A program made the translations under genes and the position numbers. Below the pieces are notes generated by a model. It made no database searches and was not told the DNA's origin. It saw only the letters and a list, made by a program, of their open reading frames with translations. From Thermoplasmatales archaeon (GTDB taxonomy: Archaea; Thermoplasmatota; Thermoplasmata; Thermoplasmatales; Thermoplasmataceae): a stretch of DNA of 64,000 nt. Positions 54,076 to 62,262 of the stretch are shown here, piece after piece (positions within the stretch are counted from its first letter, which is position 1; each line of letters opens with the position of its first letter). The stretch covers positions 310,001 through 374,000 of the forward strand of contig CP060531.1 of the NCBI GenBank assembly GCA_016806715.1, in the 5' to 3' direction.

Positions 54076-54730
54076 TATCAGGGTAGATGGCTATCAGTCC
54101 ATAAGCTTCTGGAAGGAGGAAAGCATTGGCATCATTGTCCTGAGATCAGACGATAATTCAGGCTTGGATATCTCCCACATATCTGAACTGGTCACTGCTG
54201 TTGGTACAGCAGCTATGGATGACAGCGTGAAAGCAGTCGCATTAACTGGCATAAATATGCGATTTGCCACGCACTTAAATTTTGAAAGCAATGTATCCCA
54301 GATTGATAATATGATGGATTACACCAGGGCTCTGCTTTCGCTGGTTTATACTATCGACAAACCTATCTTCTCCATTCTGAATGGAAATGCAATAGATGTC
54401 GGCTACGAGATTGCGCTCCTTGCTGACGTTATGATATCTTCCAACAACATTGAAGTCGGATTCAGCCCTCAGTATACTTTCATGCTGGGAGGATCTATTA
54501 CTTCCGCGAGGTTCAAGGACCTTGATAGGGGGAAGCCAGCGTCGGGAGTAAATTCAGATCTTGTCTACCACTCAGAAAATCTTCTGGATGATGCAAAGAA
54601 ATACATTACTGATCACCTCCTATTTGACTATCCCCTGATCAGGCGGAGAAGAATGATTTCATTCAGAGAGTCACTGCTTGAGGAGCGCGAGCACTTTTTC
54701 AAGAGGAACCGCTTTCAGACGCCGGGATAA
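54068..54730 (+). CDS. Crotonase-fold protein in the cytochrome b operon, probably not a hydratase
   Basis: 220 residues with the enoyl-CoA hydratase/isomerase fold: LTGINMRFATH at the first oxyanion-hole position and IFSILNGNAIDVGYEIALLADVMISS at the second, in shortened form. The GGG of the second loop is DVG and the catalytic acids of true hydratases are not evident (FSPQYTFMLGGS instead of GxPEV). It overlaps the cytochrome b gene by 8 bases. This looks like an adapted partner or assembly protein of the quinol complex. That role is inference from the operon. Confidence 0.8.
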   Translation: MSDIRVDGYQSISFWKEESIGIIVLRSDDNSGLDISHISELVTAVGTAAMDDSVKAVALTGINMRFATHLNFESNVSQIDNMMDYTRALLSLVYTIDKPIFSILNGNAIDVGYEIALLADVMISSNNIEVGFSPQYTFMLGGSITSARFKDLDRGKPASGVNSDLVYHSENLLDDAKKYITDHLLFDYPLIRRRRMISFRESLLEEREHFFKRNRFQTPG

Positions 54731-55404
54731 AATATAATAATCAGCCCCGTTGCGATAACCGCGATGAGCGAGGCGAGAAGGTTAACCTCACCCTTAGTGA
54801 GTTTTCCCCTGTTTTCGAAAGCTGCACCGAGAACACTGTCAATCTGGCATCCTATGAAGCCCATTATTCCTATGGCGAATATCGGAAGCAGATCAAGGTT
54901 TCCGTGTCTCAGGAGGCTGTAAGTTATGGAAATTATGAATGAACCGAGAAGCGCAGCGAGCTGCCCGACCAAGGAAATTCCGCCGTTTATTCCTCTCGTT
55001 GTCCTCCGGAAGGTTGTGATCATGAACACTTTCTTATCCAGTATGCCGATTTCCGAAGCAAACGTGTCGGACGCTATAACAGCGAACGAAACTGCAAATA
55101 GGGTAAAATATGGAACCTGCACTGGATGTATAAAATGGATTATAGCTATTCCTAAGCCAATAAGTGCGGCGTAGACAACATTTGAAGTTTTTCTTTCCCC
55201 TTCTTTTCCCTCCTGCATTGATATCTTCTTCTTCTGTTTCATGAAGGAAATTGTGGCGACATGAGAGACTGCGGCAAATACGATCATGAGAATCAGCCAC
55301 TGCAGTGATCCAAGCACTGCTACAAAGAAACCAACAATAAATGCCGCAATGCTCCCCCTCAGGTCAAATATATTAAGGGCCCTGGAAAGAACAAATAATA
55401 TCAC
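54715..55404 (-). CDS. DUF92 family membrane protein
   Basis: 229 residues with five to six helices; SFAVIASDTFASEIGIL and RRTTRGINGGISLVGQLAALLGS are the DUF92/TMEM19 landmarks. Some plant and cyanobacterial homologues are phytyl-phosphate kinases; the archaeal members are uncharacterised. GTG 55404 is the only standard start, but the frame continues upstream with more hydrophobic residues (VDYLLLILLFLVILF) to the pdxS stop, so the real N-terminus may begin at a nonstandard codon. Tail-to-tail with the crotonase gene, overlapping 16 bases. Confidence 0.8.
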   Translation of the reverse strand: MILFVLSRALNIFDLRGSIAAFIVGFFVAVLGSLQWLILMIVFAAVSHVATISFMKQKKKISMQEGKEGERKTSNVVYAALIGLGIAIIHFIHPVQVPYFTLFAVSFAVIASDTFASEIGILDKKVFMITTFRRTTRGINGGISLVGQLAALLGSFIISITYSLLRHGNLDLLPIFAIGIMGFIGCQIDSVLGAAFENRGKLTKGEVNLLASLIAVIATGLIIIFYPGV

Positions 55405-55449
55405 GAGAAATAGGAGGATCAGGAGTAAGTAATCAACTGAAATCTGTAC

Positions 55450-56466
55450 CTACCATCCGCGCTCCTGTAGGCGCATTTCCTTTGGCATGGATTCTATATC
55501 CATACCGGCCATGCCAGACAGGTTTTCAGATACGTCACCAATAAGCTTGAAATCTTCATAATTTTCAACGGCTTCGACCACAGCTCTTGCCATCTTCTCG
55601 GGATCTTTTGACTTGAATATCCCGCTTCCAACAAAGACCCCATCAGAACCAAGCTGCATCATCAATGCTCCGTCAGAAGGTGTAGCAACCCCACCTGCTG
55701 CAAAATTAACCAGAGGCAGCCTTCCCTTGCCCCGAATTTCCTTCAGGATTTTCAGAATTTCGCCTTTTATCTTTTCCTCTCCCATTTCCGCAAAGAGGTT
55801 GTGCATTGAAAGTGAACTGTCATTCTTGAAAATGTCTTCAGATACTATTTTCCTCAGGCTTCTATAGGGTTCGGTCATGTTGTCCGCCACCCTCTCAAGA
55901 TCTTTCTGGCCGAGTGTTTTCAGTACAGCTATGCTTTCGCTTACCACCCTGATGTGCCTGACTGCTTCAATGATGTTCCCGGTTCCCGCTTCCCCCTTGG
56001 TACGTATCATTGCCGCCCCCTCAAATATCCTCCTGACTGCCTCAGAAAGAGTTCTCGCACCACAAACCACAGGGACCTTGTAATCTTTCTTGTACAGATG
56101 GAAAAATGGGTCTGCAGGAGTCAGAACCTCGCTTTCATCGAGCATATCAACGCCAAGGGCTTCGAGAACCCGTCCCTCGGAAATGTGCCCAATTCGCACC
56201 TTTGCCATTACAGGAATCGAGACTGAGGACATTATTTCTTTTATCTTAGCCGGATCAGCCATTCTCGCTACTCCACCAGCAGCTCTTATGTCTGCCGGAA
56301 CCCTTTCCAGTGCCATCACTGCAACGGCGCCGGCGGATTCAGCGATCTTTGCCTGGGCAGCAGTTGTAACGTCCATAATCACGCCACCCTTGGTCATCTT
56401 GGCAAAGCCTCTCTTAATAAGCTCATCGCCAAATCTAAGGTCAGATAGATTGAGTTCCTTGTTCAT
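55450..56466 (-). CDS. pdxS: Pyridoxal 5'-phosphate synthase subunit PdxS
   Basis: PdxS makes PLP from ribose 5-phosphate, glyceraldehyde 3-phosphate and ammonia supplied by PdxT. 338 residues is somewhat longer than the usual 290 because of an inserted stretch after residue 200. Active residues: D32 (MDVTT), K89 (VMAKVRIGH) and K157 ([10 protein letters not shown]). No pdxT lies in view. ATG 56466 has TATA ATATTTATAT (56490-56499) 28 bases upstream. Confidence 0.96.
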   Translation of the reverse strand: MNKELNLSDLRFGDELIKRGFAKMTKGGVIMDVTTAAQAKIAESAGAVAVMALERVPADIRAAGGVARMADPAKIKEIMSSVSIPVMAKVRIGHISEGRVLEALGVDMLDESEVLTPADPFFHLYKKDYKVPVVCGARTLSEAVRRIFEGAAMIRTKGEAGTGNIIEAVRHIRVVSESIAVLKTLGQKDLERVADNMTEPYRSLRKIVSEDIFKNDSSLSMHNLFAEMGEEKIKGEILKILKEIRGKGRLPLVNFAAGGVATPSDGALMMQLGSDGVFVGSGIFKSKDPEKMARAVVEAVENYEDFKLIGDVSENLSGMAGMDIESMPKEMRLQERGW

Positions 56467-56489
56467 GATTGATAGGCATTCGTAGAAAA

Positions 56490-56499
56490 TATAAATATA
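56490..56499 (-). promoter_or_regulatory. TATA box of pdxS
   Basis: ATATTTATAT on the minus strand centred 28 bases before the pdxS ATG. Confidence 0.55.
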
Positions 56500-56575
56500 T
56501 GGTGATTCAGGAGAAATTCACTGTGGCAGGACCGATTCTACGTTTGCCTGAAGATGTGTCGTGGGAACGCATCCC

Positions 56576-57601
56576 TCATTCCAGGCCTATGCTGTTGATG
56601 ATCCTTGAAGAACTTGCGTCTATCACCAGTGATATATCCTTGCCCTTATGGCTGAATTTTGCGAACCAGACAGGTACATGCAAAAGTTCCGGCTCAGAGA
56701 CGTCATCTTCAGTGGTAATTTTCTGTACCATATGATGCTGATCGTGTACTTTCTTGCTTTGGAGCTGGTCAACATAGGTCTTTGCCTCATACTTTGCAGA
56801 TTCTTCACTAACATCTCCATTCAGGACTTTTATGCCTTTTGGTATCTTTGAAACATCGAATATTACGCGGCTCTTAAGGTCGAATGAATAGTCCTTGGGC
56901 TGGTAGCCGAGCATGCCTTTCATCGCAACAATTGGATAATCATAGTTCTGATCGAGCGTATAGGCACGAAGATTTCCGTTACCTCTCCCCATTCCACCCA
57001 TCATCATCCCGCCCATCATTGCGCCTTCCATCATTCCGAATCCGCCGCCCCTGCCACGTCCGCCGCCCATTGCTCCTCCCATTAATCCCATGAGAAGAGC
57101 ACTTCCGGCAATAGTCCCGACTTCTGAGGCTGCACTAATGGCTGAATACTGTGTCCTTGCCGATACAGGTACAACCCAGTATGGAATATAGGCAAGGTTC
57201 ATTCCTTCATTTTTCGAATCCTCTTCAAGATGTTTTCTCAGAAGTCCCTTATCCAGATATTCTTTCAATATAGTTGTCAATGAGTCTGTATCAGCTATTT
57301 TCAACGTCAGCATGCTATGTTTACCGACGTTTCTCCAGCCATCTGAATTAAGAGTAATGCTCGCTCCGCAATATTCACAGGTTATGATCATCTCTCCAAG
57401 TTCCGGCTTAAGTGGTGCACCGCAACTCGGGCATTTCAGTGCCTGAATATCCGGAGAAGCTATAACTGGCCTGTCATTGTTCTTTGCTGTTGCACTCTGT
57501 GCTGCATTGCCATTACTGGTTGAAGATCCAACCTTGTTTCCACATTTTGGGCAAAATACCGCATCATCCGGTATCTGCGCACCACATTTATCACAAAACA
57601 T
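56576..57601 (-). CDS. Zinc-ribbon protein of the SPFH module (YdjG-like)
   Basis: 341 residues. The N-terminus holds two zinc-ribbon pairs (CDKCGA...CPKCGN and CPSCGA...CEYCGA), then a soluble domain, and a Gly/Met-rich stretch (GGRGRGGGFGMMEGAMMGGM) that may form a hairpin into the membrane, followed by a mixed C-terminal domain (IPYWVVPV earlier). The architecture resembles B. subtilis YdjG. It is the last gene of a three-gene operon, 11 bases after the SPFH gene. Its role may be to pair with the SPFH scaffold; inference. Confidence 0.7.
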   Translation of the reverse strand: MFCDKCGAQIPDDAVFCPKCGNKVGSSTSNGNAAQSATAKNNDRPVIASPDIQALKCPSCGAPLKPELGEMIITCEYCGASITLNSDGWRNVGKHSMLTLKIADTDSLTTILKEYLDKGLLRKHLEEDSKNEGMNLAYIPYWVVPVSARTQYSAISAASEVGTIAGSALLMGLMGGAMGGGRGRGGGFGMMEGAMMGGMMMGGMGRGNGNLRAYTLDQNYDYPIVAMKGMLGYQPKDYSFDLKSRVIFDVSKIPKGIKVLNGDVSEESAKYEAKTYVDQLQSKKVHDQHHMVQKITTEDDVSEPELLHVPVWFAKFSHKGKDISLVIDASSSRIINSIGLE

Positions 57602-57612
57602 TTTTCATCACT

Positions 57613-58779
57613 TCATAACGCTTTTCCACAATTCGGGCAAAACTTTGTACCAGCAGCGGACTCAAACCCGCAGTTCTGGCATTTCACTTTCTGGGCTTCA
57701 AGTTGAGCGCCACAGTTAGGGCAGAATTTTGTCCCGGCAGGAGATTCTGTTCCACACTTTGGACACTTTATAGACTCTGTTTTCTGCTGGTTCTGCAAGG
57801 GTGCTCCACAATTCGGGCAGAATGTTGCGGAAACTGGAACCATAGAACCACATTTTGGGCATGGCTTTGTCTGGCTTTGCTGCAGTCCTGAAGACATGCC
57901 GCCCATCATTTGCCCACCCATCGCATAACCCATACCTGCTCCGGCTCCCAGTCCAATTCCGATCCCGGCTCCAGCGCCTGCGACTCCGGTCGGGTTTTTT
58001 GCTGCATCTACCATGGCCTTTCCAGCCTGAAGCTGCAGATAGTTTACGCCAAGGACTGACATCTCGGATCTCTTGTCCACAGCTTTCTGCACTTCATCCG
58101 GGAGGTTTATGGTTAAGCCGGAGATCTTGTTTATTTCTACCCCGTATTGCTGGAACTGGTCCGGGGAACTAGCAAGAATAACCTGTTCCAAATTAAGGAG
58201 ATTTGCAGGAATATCAGTAACCTTTAACCCCTTATCCTTCATTTTTCCCAAAGCACTGTAGACGAGGATGATCATCTGTTCTTTCAGCCTTGACTCAACA
58301 TCATCGCTTGTCTCAAGGTTGAATGTACCTACAAACTGGTTTATGAAATTCTCGGGGCTGGAGATTTTCCACCTGTATTCACCGAAAACCTTCAGGCTCA
58401 CGACACCAAATGTCGGGTCAGTGAACTGGTACGGCTGAGTGCTGCCGAACTTTCCGTCCAGATAGCGCCTCTGTATGTAGTATACCTCTGCCTGCTGCTG
58501 CACACCCGCAAAGAACTTCAGCAGACCCTGAACAACCGGGGCATTAAAGTCCGTCAGAGCATACCTGTTCGGCTGATCGAAGTAAGTGAGCACCTTTCCG
58601 TCCCTGAAGAAGACAGCAGTTTCGTCTTCCCTCACAACTATATTATCATTTAGCCTGATGAGACGCGGAACTTTCCACATCACATTGCCTTCTTTATACT
58701 GAGTCTCCCACGCTATTGTGATAGATCCGGCAACGCTGCCACCTTTATCCGGAATATTTTTTGACTTCCTGCCAATCAT
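57613..58779 (-). CDS. SPFH-domain protein with C-terminal zinc ribbons (YdjI/virion-core-like)
   Basis: 388 residues. The N-terminal two-thirds is an SPFH (stomatin/prohibitin) domain of the YdjI class: EDETAVFFRDGKV, GEYRWKISSPENFI and YSALGKMKDKGLKV. A Gly-rich segment (GAGAGIGIGLGAGAGMGYAM) follows, then three zinc ribbons with CPKCGS...CPNCGA, CPKCGT...CPNCGA and CQNCGF...CPNCGK. SPFH proteins form membrane-associated rings. The gene's 5' end overlaps the upstream partner by 4 bases. Confidence 0.82.
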   Translation of the reverse strand: MIGRKSKNIPDKGGSVAGSITIAWETQYKEGNVMWKVPRLIRLNDNIVVREDETAVFFRDGKVLTYFDQPNRYALTDFNAPVVQGLLKFFAGVQQQAEVYYIQRRYLDGKFGSTQPYQFTDPTFGVVSLKVFGEYRWKISSPENFINQFVGTFNLETSDDVESRLKEQMIILVYSALGKMKDKGLKVTDIPANLLNLEQVILASSPDQFQQYGVEINKISGLTINLPDEVQKAVDKRSEMSVLGVNYLQLQAGKAMVDAAKNPTGVAGAGAGIGIGLGAGAGMGYAMGGQMMGGMSSGLQQSQTKPCPKCGSMVPVSATFCPNCGAPLQNQQKTESIKCPKCGTESPAGTKFCPNCGAQLEAQKVKCQNCGFESAAGTKFCPNCGKAL

Positions 58780-59339
58780 GACGTTTCACCCTTTTGCGCA
58801 ATGATTATTTTTTCAACGGTATCAATTCTTTTTCTCCAACTGTCACGTATAACAGCAATTAAACCTATTATGTTTGCTATTCCAGTGCTTAAGGCAGCCG
58901 TATCTCCAGAAGTAATTCCAGGCGTGCCGGCTGCATCATTTATCTTAGCAGAGGAGTCCACAAAACTAAGGTCATACTCATATAAGGCATTCAATTTGGA
59001 CTCATCAATTCTAATTGCCGGGGATATGCCTGTATAACCCTGAGCTGAGTGAAGAATCTCCCCGTCCAGTTGCTGGATCTTGGAGAGTGCCGAGCCAATG
59101 GGAGTGAGATTCTGGAAATCTCCATCGGATGCCATCTGGCTCCTTGCAGATACAAGTTTAGCCATCGCCATGTTTAAGTTATTGGAGACCTGCTTCCGAA
59201 GCATTTCATCAGCTACCCTCAGGTCATCCCCAATTCTATAGGCCCGGAATCCAGGAATAAGCAGCTGGATTTTCTTAAGCAATCCGCGGCTTTCTGTTAC
59301 TTCCTGCCTGATATCATCGTTTCCACTATTTGGCTGCAT
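58776..59339 (-). CDS. First gene of the SPFH module, helical protein of unknown function
   Basis: 187 residues. N-terminal QPNSGNDDIRQEVTES is acidic and soluble; a helical stretch rich in Ser/Ala (VSNNLNMAMAKLVSAR) follows; a hydrophobic segment TGIANIIGLIAVIRDSW near the end may be an amphipathic or membrane helix. I do not recognise a family. The start ATG 59339 follows a TATA-like AATTATTTAT (59369-59378), giving a very short leader; the frame before it is not protein-like. Overlaps the SPFH gene, so all three are one transcription unit. In Bacillus the equivalent first gene is PspA-type; no clear similarity here. Confidence 0.65.
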   Translation of the reverse strand: MQPNSGNDDIRQEVTESRGLLKKIQLLIPGFRAYRIGDDLRVADEMLRKQVSNNLNMAMAKLVSARSQMASDGDFQNLTPIGSALSKIQQLDGEILHSAQGYTGISPAIRIDESKLNALYEYDLSFVDSSAKINDAAGTPGITSGDTAALSTGIANIIGLIAVIRDSWRKRIDTVEKIIIAQKGETS

Positions 59340-59670
59340 CGGAACACTGAAATGCAATATTCTTTGAGCATAAATAATTATGTAAATTTCATAAACCACT
59401 GCAGTGCTGGTATATCAGTATACTGGAATTTTCCCAATCTCTTTTTCATCAGGCGTTTTCCTTTACTAAATTCTGGTGTGTTCATCAACCGAAAATTTTA
59501 GGCGGCTGAAATGAGGGTGGAACCGCTTCCCATTATAATGCTTCGATAAGCATCTTGAAACCCTGCAAGTATGGAAATTCCACCCGATGGCGGGCAGCAA
59601 ATAGTAGCATTCACAAATTCTTCCTGATTGCGACAAATCTTCTTCACGATTGAATGGTATTGAGGGCTAT
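59340..59670. other. Intergenic region, no gene recognised
   Basis: Contains the promoter of the SPFH operon at its left end (minus strand). Nothing else stands out. Confidence 0.35.
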
Positions 59671-60606
59671 TCAAATGAAGTTCCAGATATCCGGGGTATA
59701 AGGCAGGATATATTTCCCGATTATTTTTCCCCCGTTTTTTCTGGTAATGTCATTTAAAACGGAATAATATTCGTAAAGTATAGCTGTGGGCAGAAATACT
59801 GTTACCTCTAGGTTTCCGTCCTTCGGTTTAACAAAATACCTTATTCTCATTATATGGTCTCTGTTTGAGGCATCCCTGATCTTTGCCAATAGATCAGTTC
59901 GTAAATCAAGTTCGAAGATTCCTTCTTTCTTCGAGATTGTGGTGACCCCTTTTCTCGACTCCACTGATGGTGAGTTGGTATAGAGCACAGCCCGGAACAT
60001 TCCTTCACTAATCTTGGAATTCTTTATTTCCGCCATAGAGTCAACGTTGCTGGTGAGTTCTGACACGATCTCATCGTTTTCGCCAATCATGTTGATGTAT
60101 GTAACAAGGGAAATGGGATACTCAGAATTAATCTGGTCTATTGTTCTCATAATTCCGGGGTTTGGACCCAGCCATTCCACCCGAAGGTTTTCAATATCCT
60201 CTGTATTTTTAGAAATCTCGTTAGACACAAGGGACATCTGGGAACTGTGGAATCGGGCACTAATATTAAGGAATCCATCATTCATGTCTGATCGGTTGAT
60301 TACGAACGACGGGATTTCTACCAGCTTGTTTACAATTTTCAGTTCCTTCACGCTGTTGATTCTTGAATCTATGACATATGATTTGTCCTTCTCGATTCCT
60401 CCAAACTTCTTCATAATCACGTCTAGTCTGTTGTTGCCTGCTATCTTAGGAAAATACGTGCTCATCCACGTTTCGTCACCCAATCCAAATATGAAAACAG
60501 GGAATTTTTCTTTCATATTCTTTGTCATATTGAAAAGTTCGGTATCTTCTCTCACATGAAATATCAATTGCATGTCGAGCTTCCGATCTATATCCCTTAC
60601 TAGCAT
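59671..60606 (-). CDS. Unknown soluble protein, 311 aa
   Basis: I do not recognise this protein. It has no membrane helix or Cys cluster. Alternating beta and helix pattern is suggested by MQLIFHVRED, FPVFIFGLGDETW, ELKIVNKLVEIPSFVI and a C-terminal YILPYTPDIWNFI. Its composition (many Asn, Ser, Ile) and absence of basic DNA-binding motif do not indicate a function. TTTTTTAATAA about 30 bases before ATG 60606 gives a plausible promoter. An internal ATG at residue 12 could be the start. Confidence 0.65.
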   Translation of the reverse strand: MLVRDIDRKLDMQLIFHVREDTELFNMTKNMKEKFPVFIFGLGDETWMSTYFPKIAGNNRLDVIMKKFGGIEKDKSYVIDSRINSVKELKIVNKLVEIPSFVINRSDMNDGFLNISARFHSSQMSLVSNEISKNTEDIENLRVEWLGPNPGIMRTIDQINSEYPISLVTYINMIGENDEIVSELTSNVDSMAEIKNSKISEGMFRAVLYTNSPSVESRKGVTTISKKEGIFELDLRTDLLAKIRDASNRDHIMRIRYFVKPKDGNLEVTVFLPTAILYEYYSVLNDITRKNGGKIIGKYILPYTPDIWNFI

Positions 60607-60794
60607 CAGTTTTTTGTAACAAGTTATTATTAAAAAATGTTTGTTATTGTATATTAATGCTTCTCAATAATTGAGAGCGCCCAGCAACACGGAACTCAGA
60701 ATCAGCAATATCAATGCTTTAGCCGGTCCACTGTGCAAAATTCAATTTTACCCCTTTCTTTCAATGCTCTGTATTGCAGAAAATCCGATCAAAA

Positions 60795-60803
60795 TTTATA
60801 ATG
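60795..60803 (+). promoter_or_regulatory. TATA box of the TSUP transporter gene
   Basis: TTTATAATG centred 26 bases before ATG 60825. It shows that the frame's upstream start at 60774 is not used. Confidence 0.6.
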
Positions 60804-60824
60804 TCAACATATACAGGATTCATA

Positions 60825-61805
60825 ATGAATGAGATCCTGATAATTCTCAAATTTATCTCCATTGTTTTTGGTGGGATCTTGGCTGGATTCATAGGTTCAT
60901 TGACCGGTCTTGGCGGAGGAACCGTTCTGGTACCCCTACTCAGCATATTTTACGGAGTACCCATCGTGTTCGCCACTGGAGCAAGCCTGATATCAACAAT
61001 AGCTACTTCCGCAGGGTCCGCCAGTGCCTACACCAAAGAAAAAATTGCCAACATCAAGATAGGCGTAGGGCTCGAGGTGGCGACAACAATCGGAGCAGTG
61101 GTCGGCTCCCTTCTGACGGTTTACCTGGATCATCACGCTTTGACATGGCTGATCTACATAATATTTGGGGTTGTGCTGCTCGGGTCGCTCATTCCGGCAG
61201 TGAAACGCGGGCAGAGTGAGTTGCCCCCTCATACCAGGCCGGACTGGACAACTCGAGTTTTTGAGCTCTCAGGTAAGTATCACGACGCAAGGCTGAAAAA
61301 GGACGTTAGCTATAATGGAATAAGGTGGTGGCTTGGGGAAATCATAATGTTCTTTGCAGGAACAATTTCCGGACTTCTGGGTATAGGAAGCGGAGCCCTG
61401 AAGGTTCTGGGAATGGACTGGGCCATGAACCTTCCCATGAAGGTCACAACTACAACAAGCAATTTCATGATTGGGATTACCGCCGCTACAGGCAGCTCGA
61501 TTTACTGGTATTCAGGATATATCCAGATTTTCATCGCAGCCGCGACCGCAATAGGTGTTGTTATTGGCGCATACTTTGGTGCAAAAGCCCTGGTAAAGAT
61601 AACCAACAAGGACATAAGATGGATATTTCTCGCGATTCTCTCATTCCTGGGTGTGGAAATGATCATACGGGGCTTTGTAACGGATTCAATATTCATATTG
61701 GTACCGCTGATACAGTTCCTGATATCAATCATGGTTGCAGTCATATTCATATCTGTACTGTATGTGCATAACCAGAGGAAGGTGAAGTCGGTTGAAACAC
61801 TTTGA
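60825..61805 (+). CDS. TSUP (TauE/SafE) family anion permease
   Basis: 326 residues with eight hydrophobic segments; GFIGSLTGLGGGTVLVPLL and the second copy GTISGLLGIGSGALKV show the internal repeat and the family's G-x-G-G motif. TSUP proteins export sulfite, sulfonates or similar anions. Its last 14 bases overlap the DUF1634 gene; this pairing is common in archaea and bacteria and suggests that the two form one transport unit. Confidence 0.9.
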   Translation: MNEILIILKFISIVFGGILAGFIGSLTGLGGGTVLVPLLSIFYGVPIVFATGASLISTIATSAGSASAYTKEKIANIKIGVGLEVATTIGAVVGSLLTVYLDHHALTWLIYIIFGVVLLGSLIPAVKRGQSELPPHTRPDWTTRVFELSGKYHDARLKKDVSYNGIRWWLGEIIMFFAGTISGLLGIGSGALKVLGMDWAMNLPMKVTTTTSNFMIGITAATGSSIYWYSGYIQIFIAAATAIGVVIGAYFGAKALVKITNKDIRWIFLAILSFLGVEMIIRGFVTDSIFILVPLIQFLISIMVAVIFISVLYVHNQRKVKSVETL

Positions 61806-62196
61806 TGTTTACCGGATTATCAGTGCTTCGCTACGTACCGGCGTGATCCTGAGCATGTTATTCATCATTTCCGGGGTAGTATTGATGATGGTCATGCGAA
61901 CCACTGACGGCTACACAATTTCCCAGATTGCAGATTACTCACAGGGACCGAGTGGTCATACCCTGTATTCTTCTCTAATACCGTTAAACCAGGTATTCAC
62001 AGGAATATTCCAGTTGGACGGCGCCTTTTACATTGCATTTGGCCTGTGGGTCCTGATATTCACGCCAATAACGGTTGTCATCATCGCTTTGATATCATTC
62101 ATTGAGGCGAAGAACTATCTATACATAGCACTCTCATCTTGCGTGCTCTTTGTCCTGTTCTTTGCCATGCTTGTAGTACCACATTTTCTACCCTGA
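61792..62196 (+). CDS. DUF1634 membrane protein, TSUP partner
   Basis: 134 residues, three to four helices (ASLRTGVILSMLFIISGVVL, LWVLIFTPITVVIIALISF, IALSSCVLFVLFFAML). The DUF1634 hallmark IISASLRTGVILSM and GFxLIxTPxxRV-like LWVLIFTPITVV fit. Start TTG 61792 overlaps the transporter gene. Function unknown; always with TauE/SafE-type permeases. Confidence 0.87.
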   Translation: MKHFDVYRIISASLRTGVILSMLFIISGVVLMMVMRTTDGYTISQIADYSQGPSGHTLYSSLIPLNQVFTGIFQLDGAFYIAFGLWVLIFTPITVVIIALISFIEAKNYLYIALSSCVLFVLFFAMLVVPHFLP

Positions 62197-62262
62197 AATG
62201 GTGTATTTCCAAGCTAGGTAAGGTTTATAACTGTCTAACAGATTTCCTGTGGGATCAAGTAA

